DNA from: Opitutaceae bacterium
Lineage (GTDB): Bacteria > Verrucomicrobiota > Verrucomicrobiia > Opitutales > Opitutaceae
Assembly: GCA_005787865.1 (NCBI GenBank)
Contig: SXZN01000215.1
Coordinates: 1-7,440 of the forward strand
Direction: 5' to 3'
DNA length: 7,440 bases
Made by a program: the position numbers and the translations under genes. The notes beneath the pieces are model-generated. The model searched no databases and was not told the DNA's origin. It was given only the letters and a program-made list of their open reading frames with translations. Below are positions 1 to 5,680 of the stretch, piece after piece. Position 1 is the first letter of the stretch. Every line of letters starts with the position of its first letter.

Positions 1-224
1 AGCGCGATGGGGTAGTTGGTCAGCCCAGCCATTAAGGCGGTCGCTAACGCTGCCGTGATCGCCGTGACCGTTACCAGCGCGCCTTGATCCATGCCCGCGT
101 TGGCCAGGATCGCCGGATTGACCGCGAGGATGTAGGCCATCGCGGCGAAAGTGGTGAGGCCCGCTTGGAATTCACGCAGGGGTGTCGTGCGATGCTGGTC
201 GAGATGGAAGAGACGGTTGAGCAT
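1..224 (-). CDS. NCS2-family purine-base permease (AzgA/PbuG type), N-terminal 74 codons, cut by window edge
   Basis: The reverse strand reads from an ATG at 222-224 into a protein beginning MLNRLFHLDQHRTTPLREF and continuing through the window edge with no stop. The segment AGLTTFAAMAYILAVNP (residues 21-37) followed by a GMD motif and a second hydrophobic stretch ending in NYPIA matches the first transmembrane region of AzgA-like NCS2 transporters, which import adenine, guanine or hypoxanthine with protons across the inner membrane. Only about one sixth of a typical 430-residue member is visible, so substrate cannot be chosen. It starts 11 bp after the stop of the NUP-family gene on the same strand, which implies one transcript. 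No Shine-Dalgarno sequence precedes the ATG. Family assignment is fairly secure; the exact purine specificity is inference. Confidence 0.82.
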   Translation of the reverse strand, partial: MLNRLFHLDQHRTTPLREFQAGLTTFAAMAYILAVNPAILANAGMDQGALVTVTAITAALATALMAGLTNYPIA

Positions 225-235
225 GGGTAGATGAG

Positions 236-1318
236 TTATTGGCCCGACGCTGACGGGGGAGTGTTTTCGTAGTCAGTCCAGCCGGCCACGAGCGCATGGA
301 CCACGCGGCGACCCACCGCATGGGCCGCCTCGAGGGAGGGGAGATAGGCGGAATATTTACTGCCTTTCTCTCCGTTCATGCTTTCGGCCGCGGATAATTC
401 GGGCGATTGCATATCATAATTGCTCGCGGTCCGCAGGATGAGCGCCCGCCTGACATCGACCTTGCCCGCGCGCGTCAGGTTGGTCAGGGCGCGGAGCGTC
501 CCCGTGTCTTCCATCGCCGTGGTAACATAGTGACCTTGGCCGGCGGTATAATACTGGACCCAGTCGTTGGCCCATTGGTTAAGAAATTTCCCATGCCAGA
601 AAGTGCTCGCCGCGAGGTTGTCGCCTTTGAGGACAAACGGCGCGCGCTGGGCGTTGGGGAAACCGAGGTAGCTTGCGCGACGTTTTTGCATCTCGGGGTT
701 ATCGATGAGGGGGGTGTCCTTTGTCAGTGCATACGCCCACTGCACCAAACCTGCTTCCAAGTGATAAACCGAATTGGTGAGCGCCTTGGCCGGCGCCAGG
801 GGCGCTTCATAGGGTGCGGTTTTACCCAAGGGCACAAAGCCCGTCACCCAGCTGGCGGGTTTTTCCCGGGCATCAATCTCGTGTCCGAGATCGCCTTCCA
901 CCACGTACTCCGCCCACGCTGCCGAGCCAATGGAGGCATCGGCGGGGTCGATCCCGGCGATGCCCGCGACGAGCCAATAACTTTTGCGCAAATCAAAACG
1001 CGGATCCAAGCCCAGCGCCATGATGCTCGCGGCGGCATTGGAGTTGCCGACGCCCGTCACGATTCCAATCACCGAGCCATCGGCGTTGCTGCGCACATCG
1101 TGATAGGCCGCGGGCAGGGGAAGCACGCGCGTGAGTTGCTCCCGTTCCACCCAATACTGCAACTCACCCGGGGCGTCTCCCGTATCTTGACCGGGCTCAA
1201 ACATCGTGACGACAACCACCTTGGGCCGGATAATTTCATCGACTGCAGCCAATCCGCGGTTCGCGGCTAGACTAAGCACTAAAAAAATAACCCCACGGCT
1301 CATCGTTAAAAAACTCAT
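236..1318 (-). CDS. Exported NUP-family protein ('purine nucleoside permease' family, nucleoside-phosphorylase-like fold)
   Basis: The 360-residue product starts with a signal peptide: a hydrophobic stretch at residues 9-19 and a likely cleavage site near 24-25 (GLAA-V). The mature part has no further membrane segment. It matches the NUP family (Pfam PF06516, named after a Candida nucleoside permease). Several motifs resemble the purine nucleoside phosphorylase superfamily: GVGNSNAAASIMALG at 89-103, VAGIAGIDP at 117-125, and AMEDTGTL at 268-275 followed by LRTASNYD at 295-302, like the E-M-E and R-x-S-D segments of phosphorylases. I prefer the ATG at 1316-1318. An upstream in-frame TTG at 1357 adds 13 non-signal-like residues, and a second ATG lies at 1303. 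No clear ribosome binding site decides between them. It is co-oriented with, and 11 bp upstream of, a purine-base permease. I infer a periplasmic nucleoside-binding or nucleoside-splitting protein rather than a true permease. Confidence 0.85.
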   Translation of the reverse strand: MSFLTMSRGVIFLVLSLAANRGLAAVDEIIRPKVVVVTMFEPGQDTGDAPGELQYWVEREQLTRVLPLPAAYHDVRSNADGSVIGIVTGVGNSNAAASIMALGLDPRFDLRKSYWLVAGIAGIDPADASIGSAAWAEYVVEGDLGHEIDAREKPASWVTGFVPLGKTAPYEAPLAPAKALTNSVYHLEAGLVQWAYALTKDTPLIDNPEMQKRRASYLGFPNAQRAPFVLKGDNLAASTFWHGKFLNQWANDWVQYYTAGQGHYVTTAMEDTGTLRALTNLTRAGKVDVRRALILRTASNYDMQSPELSAAESMNGEKGSKYSAYLPSLEAAHAVGRRVVHALVAGWTDYENTPPSASGQ

Positions 1319-1328
1319 AGCAGTAACA

Positions 1329-1357
1329 ATTCTCGAGGATCTTTCCTGCGCCAGCAA
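1329..1357 (-). promoter_or_regulatory. Weak sigma70-like promoter candidate for the NUP gene
   Basis: On the minus strand TTGCTG (1352-1357) and GAGAAT (1329-1334) are separated by 17 bp. They match the -35 consensus at 3 of 6 positions and the -10 consensus at 4 of 6. The -10 ends 10 bp before the preferred ATG, which would give a nearly leaderless transcript, in keeping with the missing Shine-Dalgarno sequence. The match is weak enough to be chance. Confidence 0.2.
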
Positions 1358-1421
1358 ATATTATTCCAAAACCTCCCCTGGCTGGCCCTGGTGGCTACTC
1401 GTGGCACCGAGGAAAAAGGCA

Positions 1422-1477
1422 AAAGGTCAGAGGTCAGAGGCTAGAGGTCAGAGGTCAGAGGTGAGAGGTCAGAGGTG
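1422..1477. repeat. Heptad tandem array, eight units of AGAGGTC
   Basis: Eight consecutive 7-bp units fill the interval. Four are exactly AGAGGTC (starting at 1429, 1443, 1450, 1464). The others are AAAGGTC, AGAGGCT and two AGAGGTG. The array begins about 100 bp upstream of the NUP start codon and runs straight into a GGCACCG motif. The unit is not palindromic. A 7-bp period can change copy number by slippage, and it shifts bound factors by two thirds of a helical turn per unit. Confidence 0.92.
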
Positions 1478-1529
1478 GCACCGTTGTTAATTACTATCAA
1501 CCCGGTGTTCGTCCTCAGTTCTCGCCACT

Positions 1530-1562
1530 GGCGAAACAAAGGCGAAACAGAGGCGAAAGGTG
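1530..1562. repeat. Three tandem copies of an 11-bp unit, GGCGAAACAAA-like
   Basis: The units are GGCGAAACAAA (1530-1540), GGCGAAACAGA (1541-1551) and GGCGAAAGGTG (1552-1562). The first unit begins inside the small hairpin TCGCC-ACT-GGCGA (1522-1534). The third merges into the second heptad array, so the two repeat types appear to have grown into each other. Confidence 0.8.
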
Positions 1563-1590
1563 AGAGGTCAGAGGTCAGAGGTTATAGGGT
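1556..1590. repeat. Second AGAGGTC heptad array, about five units
   Basis: The phase is AAAGGTG, AGAGGTC, AGAGGTC, AGAGGTT, then a decayed ATAGGGT. It has the same unit and strand orientation as the array at 1422-1477, about 80 bp away, and it starts with the same AAAGGT edge. It is followed by a pyrimidine-rich stretch (1601-1660) with no recognisable function. Confidence 0.85.
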
Positions 1591-1700
1591 CTATCCGGAT
1601 CTTTGTTTCTCGATTTTCTTCTTTCCCCAGTTTCATCTTTTCCTCCCCCTGCCTTGGTTGGTTTTGCGCCTTCTGTGCCTTTTGTGGCGGCCTTAAGGCT

Positions 1701-1728
1701 TGAGGCAGAGGCGAAAGGCTAGAGGCGG
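1701..1728. repeat. Degenerate heptad array with AGGC core, ending in GGCACCGAG
   Basis: Four units, TGAGGCA, GAGGCGA, AAGGCTA and GAGGCGG, keep an AGGC core at 6-7-bp spacing. They run into GGCACCGAG, the same boundary motif that follows the first array and that also stands at 1403-1411. It looks like an older, diverged version of the AGAGGTC arrays. Confidence 0.6.
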
Positions 1729-1771
1729 CACCGAGAAGAAAGTTTTAAGCTCGGAACCTTCGCGTCACTTC

Positions 1772-1800
1772 GTGCCCTTCGCGGTTAAAAAGGCCTTGGT
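1772..1800. repeat. Dispersed CCCTTCG-type repeat, copy A
   Basis: The stretch from GTGCCCTTCGCGGTT to CCTTGGT aligns with copy B at 1852-1879 at about 24 of 29 positions with one gap. A related phrase, CACTTCGTG, directly precedes it (1767-1775), and GCGCCTTCTGTGCCTTTTGTG at 1667-1687 has the same flavour. The differences are mostly transitions, as expected for an old, multi-copy, non-coding element. Confidence 0.7.
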
Positions 1801-1814
1801 CGATCTGATCCGAA

Positions 1815-1839
1815 CTTAAAACTTACCCCTTAAAACTTA
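1815..1839. repeat. Perfect 11-bp direct repeat CTTAAAACTTA separated by CCC
   Basis: CTTAAAACTTA occurs at 1815-1825 and again at 1829-1839 with CCC between. A 14-bp centre-to-centre spacing is compatible with a tandem binding site but equally with simple duplication. It lies about 80-105 bp upstream of the amidohydrolase start and between the two copies of the dispersed repeat. Confidence 0.7.
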
Positions 1840-1851
1840 AGCCTAAGCCCC

Positions 1852-1879
1852 GCGCCCTTCGTGGTTGAAAATCCTTGGT
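1852..1879. repeat. Dispersed CCCTTCG-type repeat, copy B
   Basis: GCGCCCTTCGTGGTTGAAAA followed by TCCTTGGT is the second copy of the element at 1772-1800. An open frame beginning with GTG at 1861 lies inside this element, which is a reason not to use 1861 as the start of the downstream gene. Confidence 0.7.
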
Positions 1880-1909
1880 TCCCGACTTGCAGGCTGGCGG
1901 CGGCGGGTA

Positions 1910-1914
1910 AAAGG
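1910..1914 (+). promoter_or_regulatory. Ribosome binding site deciding the amidohydrolase start
   Basis: AAAGG stands six bases before the GTG at 1921, a good purine-rich ribosome binding sequence and the clearest in the window. It selects GTG 1921 over the in-frame GTG at 1861. It sits in AAAAGGTCAG (1909-1918), identical to the first ten bases of the heptad array region at 1421-1430. Confidence 0.6.
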
Positions 1915-1920
1915 TCAGGC

Positions 1921-2775
1921 GTGGTCATCATCGACGCCCATGTGCATCTTTACCCGCCGGAGGTGAACCGCGATCCCGTGGCTTGGGCCGCGGCTGCCGG
2001 GGAGAAACATTGGGCCGAACTCTGCACGCGGCGCCGCGCATCGGGTCAAGCGGTGCAGGCTTTTCCTTCCGTGGATCAGCTCCTCCGTGATCTCGACGCC
2101 GCGGGCGTGACCAAGGCCATCCTGCTGGGATGGTATTGGAAAAATCACGCGACTTGCGTGCGGCAAAATGAATTTTACGCCGAATGCGTGCGGCAGCATC
2201 CCGATCGCCTCGCGGCTTTTGCCGCGGTGCAACCGGCGGCTGGGCCAAGCGCGTTTGCTGAAATACAGCGAGCCGTCGATCACGGTTTTGTCGGGCTGGG
2301 CGAACTGTCGCCGCAGGCGCAGAAAATTTCGATCACTGATCCCCATTGGCGCCACATCCTCACGCTCGCCGCTGAACGGCAACTGCCAGTTAATCTCCAT
2401 GTGACTGATCCCCTGAGTCGGCCTTATCCGGGTCGCGTCGAGACCCCACTCGACGATTTTTTGGACCTCGCCCGAGCTTTCCCCGCCACGCAATTTATCC
2501 TCGCGCATTGGGGTGGGGGCTTGGCGTGGTCGCCTGCTGCCGCGGCGCTACCTAACGTTTGGTTCGATACCGCGGCCTCTCCTTTGCTTTACGGGGCGGA
2601 GGTCTGGCCGCGCGCGCTCACTGACCGCGTGCTCTTTGGCACCGATTACCCGCTCGTGCTTTATCCGCAAAAAGAATTAGCGCCCACTTTCAGTTGTTTA
2701 TTGGCCGAAGCCAAAAAAGCTGGGGCCTCTGCGGCGACGCTCGGTGAAAACGCCGCGCGTTTACTCCGGCTGTAA
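1921..2775 (+). CDS. Amidohydro_2-type metal-dependent hydrolase (TIM barrel)
   Basis: With the GTG start at 1921 the protein has 284 residues and begins immediately with the first barrel strand (VIIDAHVHL), as family members do. The metal ligands expected in the amidohydrolase superfamily are all visible: H7-x-H9, E128 in GLGELSP, H160 in VNLHVTD, H196 in ILAHWGGG and D242 in LFGTDYPL. The C-terminal LGENAARLL is also typical. Members of this COG2159-like group include decarboxylases and lactone or amide hydrolases acting on small organic acids in the cytoplasm; I cannot choose a substrate. An alternative start at 1861 would add 20 residues encoded by intergenic repeat DNA. The last 15 bp overlap the 3' end of the convergent amidase gene. 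The gene stands alone on its strand, behind the repeat block, so its promoter should lie in that block. Confidence 0.87.
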   Translation: MVIIDAHVHLYPPEVNRDPVAWAAAAGEKHWAELCTRRRASGQAVQAFPSVDQLLRDLDAAGVTKAILLGWYWKNHATCVRQNEFYAECVRQHPDRLAAFAAVQPAAGPSAFAEIQRAVDHGFVGLGELSPQAQKISITDPHWRHILTLAAERQLPVNLHVTDPLSRPYPGRVETPLDDFLDLARAFPATQFILAHWGGGLAWSPAAAALPNVWFDTAASPLLYGAEVWPRALTDRVLFGTDYPLVLYPQKELAPTFSCLLAEAKKAGASAATLGENAARLLRL

Positions 2776-4044
2776 TAACCACGGCACGACCGAGCTAGTG
2801 GCGCGTGGCAGGATAACTTGCAGGCCAGCGGTCAGGCCGGACGGCAATGACACCGGCAGGCTCAACACGGGTAGTCCACCCAGGCTAGCGGGTGCGGTTA
2901 GCGTCAGAATAGTACGCCGCAACTCGGGCGTGCAGTCTGCCTTGGACGGCGCCGCACACGGCACGGCGGGTAAAATCAAAAAATCGTAAACGGAGAAATA
3001 TTTCTCAAACGCGTGGCGCACTCCGGCCAAGGTGGCGTGGGCCGCTTTGATCTGCTCAGCGGAATAATGCGCAGCCGCACTGAAGCGTTGCCAGATGACG
3101 GGATCGTAGTGCTCCCGATACGGCGCCAGCCAGTCGCGGTGCACGAGGTAGGCCTCGCTCATGCCAATCGTGAGATAGGCGTCCACCGCATCGCGCCACG
3201 CGGCGAGCAATTCAGCTTGGGTGGCGGCATCGGCCGCGGGGCAGATTTTTTTGGCCGCCGCCGTGCAAGCCTGGTCCGTGACTGCATCTGCCGTTGGGAG
3301 CAACGCTGACAAGGGAAGGTAACAACCGCGCAAGTTGGCCGACGGGCTCGCGGGACCGACCAAGGCCTGCCAAGTGGCTAACATCCCTTCGTTAGTTCCG
3401 GTGAACCAACCCGCCGTGTCCATCGTCGGGGCCAAGGGAATGGCATCGGCAATCAAGTCCTGGGTCGGAGTGAGGCGAAAACCGTAGAGTCCGCACCACG
3501 CCGCGGGCACGCGAATTGAGCCGCCCGTATCGGTGCCAATCGCGAGCGGAATAACCCCCGCCGCCACGAACGCAGCTGATCCGCTGCTGGAGCCTCCGGT
3601 TAAACGGTCCGGAAATTGGGGGTGCGGACAGTCGCCAAAGTGAGGATTTTCGCCGGTGAGGCCCGACGCGAATTCCACCAACTGCGTTTTACCGGCGCAA
3701 CTGGCGCCGAGGGCCCGCAGCCGCCGCACGATGGTGCTGTCCGTGGTCGGGGTGCCGCGCACTTCATTAAGAAAAGTAGAGCCTGCGCGGGTCGGGCTGC
3801 CGCCTAAATCAAAAAGATCTTTTAAGAAATAAGGGATTCCGTGCAGCGGGTCGCGCGCGCTTTTCGCCGCTAAGTCCAAGGCTAACTCATGCTCCGGTCG
3901 CAACCACGCCAGCGCCGCGGAGCGCAAGGCCGGCGCTAAGGCCGCGACCCGAGTCTGGACTTCGCGCGCTGCTACCGCTGGGGCCAAAGTCGACCAGGCG
4001 TTCCATGGCAAAGTGGCTGGCGTTTTTTGGGCGATTGTGTCCAT
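2761..4044 (-). CDS. Amidase-signature (AS) family hydrolase
   Basis: The 427-residue product carries the complete Ser-cisSer-Lys triad of the amidase signature family. Lys75 lies in GIPYFLKDLFD, Ser152 in the GGSSSGSAAF loop and nucleophile Ser176 in GTDTGGSIRVP; the 24-residue spacing between the serines is canonical. No signal peptide is seen, so it should hydrolyse a carboxamide, urea-like or carbamoyl bond in the cytoplasm. Length fits a single-domain enzyme such as allophanate- or biuret-type hydrolases, indole-acetamide hydrolases or unnamed amidases, and lacks the extra C-terminal domain of some allophanate hydrolases. GatA is unlikely because no gatB or gatC neighbours are present. 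Its start codon is 12 bp from that of the divergent ABC ATPase, and its stop overlaps the convergent amidohydrolase by 15 bp. There is no Shine-Dalgarno sequence. The substrate is unknown. Confidence 0.9.
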   Translation of the reverse strand: MDTIAQKTPATLPWNAWSTLAPAVAAREVQTRVAALAPALRSAALAWLRPEHELALDLAAKSARDPLHGIPYFLKDLFDLGGSPTRAGSTFLNEVRGTPTTDSTIVRRLRALGASCAGKTQLVEFASGLTGENPHFGDCPHPQFPDRLTGGSSSGSAAFVAAGVIPLAIGTDTGGSIRVPAAWCGLYGFRLTPTQDLIADAIPLAPTMDTAGWFTGTNEGMLATWQALVGPASPSANLRGCYLPLSALLPTADAVTDQACTAAAKKICPAADAATQAELLAAWRDAVDAYLTIGMSEAYLVHRDWLAPYREHYDPVIWQRFSAAAHYSAEQIKAAHATLAGVRHAFEKYFSVYDFLILPAVPCAAPSKADCTPELRRTILTLTAPASLGGLPVLSLPVSLPSGLTAGLQVILPRATSSVVPWLLQPE

Positions 4045-4056
4045 TCAGTGATATTC
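4045..4056. promoter_or_regulatory. 12-bp gap between divergent start codons of amidase and ABC operon
   Basis: The two start codons form a dyad: TCCAT at 4040-4044 (amidase ATGGA on the minus strand) and ATGGA at 4057-4061 (ATPase), with TCAGTGATATTC between them. Neither gene has a Shine-Dalgarno sequence here. Any promoter for one gene must lie largely within the coding sequence of the other, or transcription must begin almost at the start codon. Confidence 0.5.
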
Positions 4057-4833
4057 ATGGAGACCGTTCCGCCCATCGTCAAATTTACCTCGCTGCAAAA
4101 GCGCTACGGCGTGGGGCCCGTGATCTTGGACGCGATTAACCTGACGGTGGCGCCCCACGATTTTATTTCCTTCATCGGGCCCAGCGGCTGCGGCAAATCA
4201 ACCATTCTCAAATTGGTGTCAGGGCTGAGCCCCGGGAGTACGGGTGAATTAACGGTCATGGGGGTTAAGCCGCGCGAGGCCCGTGATCGGCAGGCTTTTA
4301 TTTTTCAGGATGCCACGCTGCTACCCTGGCTCACGGCGCAGTTGAATGTGGAGCTGCCCCTGCGCCTGCGCGGTCGCCCCGAGGCGGAACGGCAGACGAT
4401 CGCGCGGAAAATGCTGGAACTCGTCGGGCTGGCTAAAGTGGCGGATTATTATCCACGGCAACTTTCGGGTGGCATGAAAATGCGGGTGTCCATCGCCCGC
4501 GCCCTGACGCTGGCGCCGCAATTGCTTTTACTCGACGAGCCGTTCGGCGCCCTCGATGAGATGACGCGTAATCGGCTCAATGAGGAATTGCTCGCGGTGC
4601 GCGCCGTTGCTCCTTTCACCGCCCTGTTTGTCACGCATTCCGTGAGCGAAGCGGTCTTTCTTTCCAACCGCATCGTCGTCATGGCCGCGAATCCCGGAAG
4701 CTTGCACGCGGAGGTCGCGATTGATTTTCCTTATCCGCGACGGCCCGAATTGCGGGGCCACCCCGACTTTCAAGCGAAGGTGAATGAAGTCACGCGCTTG
4801 CTGCATGAGGTCGAAATCCCCCCCTCGTCATGA
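4057..4833 (+). CDS. ABC transporter ATPase, NitT/TauT (SsuB/TauB/ThiZ-like) class
   Basis: The 258-residue protein has every ABC ATPase motif in order: Walker A GPSGCGKST (41-49), Q-loop with Q84 in IFQDATLLPW, signature LSGGM (136-140), Walker B LLLLDE (156-161), D-loop GALD (164-167) and H-loop His194 in FVTHSVSEAVFLSNR. The ATLLPW wording after the Q-loop and the short C-terminus without a regulatory domain are typical of the nitrate/sulfonate/taurine/pyrimidine-precursor class. It would drive the permease encoded next, from the cytoplasmic face. I use the ATG at 4057; an in-frame TTG at 4027 would extend into the divergent amidase. Its stop codon overlaps the permease start as ATGA, indicating translational coupling. 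Exact substrate cannot be read from an ATPase. Confidence 0.93.
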   Translation: METVPPIVKFTSLQKRYGVGPVILDAINLTVAPHDFISFIGPSGCGKSTILKLVSGLSPGSTGELTVMGVKPREARDRQAFIFQDATLLPWLTAQLNVELPLRLRGRPEAERQTIARKMLELVGLAKVADYYPRQLSGGMKMRVSIARALTLAPQLLLLDEPFGALDEMTRNRLNEELLAVRAVAPFTALFVTHSVSEAVFLSNRIVVMAANPGSLHAEVAIDFPYPRRPELRGHPDFQAKVNEVTRLLHEVEIPPSS

Positions 4834-5624
4834 AAAAATCCTTCTCCGTCTCAACTTGGCTGCTCCCCGCCGTGAGTGGGTTAATTTTTATCGGCCTATG
4901 GTACAGCGTGCGGGTCGTGAGCGGGCTGCAGAGTTGGATTTTGCCTACGCCGGGTGAAATTATGGCGGCCGCGGTGCATGAACACACGCGCTTGTTGGCG
5001 GCGGCCGGTCACACCGCCTTGGGCGCGTTAGGCGGTTTTTTATTGGCGGCAATCTTGGGCTTTTTTACTTCACTCCTGCTGGGGTTATCCAAATCGCTGC
5101 GGGCTAGCTTGTATCCTTGGTTGCTCATGCTGCAGATGACGCCGGTGATCGTGTTAACGCCGATTATCATGCTTTGGGCGGGCCCGGGGATGCCGGGGAT
5201 TATCACGATTACTTGGCTGATTAGTTATTTTCCGATCGTCGCCAACCTGACCCAAGGGTTGCTCTCAACCGACATGAACCACGTGGCGCTCTTCCGCATG
5301 TGCAACGCCAACCGGTGGCAAGAGGTCCTGCTGCTGCGCGTACCAGCGGCGCTGCCGTATTATCTCGCCGGCCTCCGGATCGCCGCGACCCTGGCGCCGA
5401 TCGGGGCTATTTTTGGCGAATACATGGTGGGCAACGCTTCGGGTGGGACGGGCGGGCTGGGGTTTCTGGTGTATAGTTACAATACGCAGATCAAAATCCC
5501 GGCGCTTTTCGCTACCGCCTTGACGAGCTGCTTGCTCGGTTTCGTTTTTGTCGCCGCCGTGGCCTGGCTCAACTGGGCCTTACTGCATAAATGGCATGAT
5601 TCGTTCGAGCGCGCCGATCACTAA
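4830..5624 (+). CDS. ABC transporter inner-membrane permease, NitT/TauT class
   Basis: The 264-residue product is hydrophobic, with likely membrane spans near residues 9-27, 64-86, 96-116, 122-141, 182-200 and 226-250. These correspond to the BPD_transp_1 domain of SsuC/TauC/ThiX-type permeases. The cytoplasmic coupling helix (EAA loop) is at about 152-185 and ends in RVPAALPYYLAGLRIA, a characteristic phrase. At the position of the usual EAA-loop glycine the protein has Asn159 (CNANRWQ, where many relatives read GASRWQ). The gene overlaps the ATPase stop by 4 bp (ATGA) and has no ribosome binding site of its own, so it probably depends on re-initiation. It would function as a homodimer with two ATPases and the downstream binding lipoprotein. 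Confidence 0.92.
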   Translation: MKKSFSVSTWLLPAVSGLIFIGLWYSVRVVSGLQSWILPTPGEIMAAAVHEHTRLLAAAGHTALGALGGFLLAAILGFFTSLLLGLSKSLRASLYPWLLMLQMTPVIVLTPIIMLWAGPGMPGIITITWLISYFPIVANLTQGLLSTDMNHVALFRMCNANRWQEVLLLRVPAALPYYLAGLRIAATLAPIGAIFGEYMVGNASGGTGGLGFLVYSYNTQIKIPALFATALTSCLLGFVFVAAVAWLNWALLHKWHDSFERADH

Positions 5625-5667
5625 GCTGCGACCAATCGGTTCGGTACCTGAGCTGATTTGCTTTATC

Positions 5668-5680
5668 GTGACATGGTCAC
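5668..5680. promoter_or_regulatory. Palindrome GTGAC-ATG-GTCAC, operator-like, between permease and binding-protein genes
   Basis: A perfect 5-bp inverted repeat with a 3-bp spacer lies in the 103-bp gap between the permease and binding-protein genes, where a tightly packed operon would need none. The half-sites resemble CRP/FNR-class sites (GTGA...TCAC), but the spacing is 5 rather than the usual 6. An AT-rich stretch (5705-5725) just before the next start could hold a -10 element, though I find no convincing -35/-10 pair. It may be an operator or a small mRNA hairpin. Confidence 0.35.

Larger units (their letters stand above)
1319..1920. other. Gene-free 602-bp divergent intergenic region filled with short repeats
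   Basis: This stretch separates the NUP gene (leftward) from the amidohydrolase (rightward). Open frames across it are short and give low-complexity peptides made of the heptad repeat, so I see no credible gene. It holds two AGAGGTC heptad arrays, one degenerate heptad array, an 11-bp tandem repeat, a direct repeat of CTTAAAACTTA, two copies of a CCCTTCG element, and three copies of GGCACCG (1403-1409, 1477-1483, 1727-1733). Small dyads also occur: TCGCC-ACT-GGCGA at 1522-1534, the 10-bp palindrome GCCTTAAGGC at 1690-1699, and CACCGTTG (1479-1486) pairing with CAA..CGGTG (1498-1507) with a two-base bulge. Promoters for both flanking genes must lie here, but none is convincing. Confidence 0.75.

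Noticed and set aside
407..1270. Long plus-strand open frame (287 codons) opposite the NUP gene
   Set aside because: It is antisense to a well-supported gene, lacks recognisable motifs, and is explained by the GC-rich codon pattern of the true frame.
1319..1421. Purine riboswitch in the leader of the NUP gene
   Set aside because: None of the conserved loop sequences (such as the TATA-flanked P1 and the paired loop motifs) is visible on the minus strand.
1422..1590. CRISPR array
   Set aside because: Units are 7 bp with no spacers and no cas genes nearby.
1206..1696. Plus-strand open frames of 73-94 codons through the repeat region
   Set aside because: The peptides are mainly translations of the heptad repeat (RSEARGQ-like) plus antisense of the NUP N-terminus; no coding signature.
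1915..2508. Minus-strand open frame of 197 codons opposite the amidohydrolase
   Set aside because: The plus-strand frame has all metal ligands of the family, whereas the antisense frame has no motif.
2761..4044. GatA subunit of tRNA-dependent amidotransferase
   Set aside because: No gatB or gatC partner is present and the context is catabolic or transport; only the shared amidase core matches.
4027..4055. Promoter TTGGGC - 17 bp - GATATT for the ABC operon
   Set aside because: The implied transcription start falls downstream of the ATG at 4057, so it cannot serve the assigned gene start.
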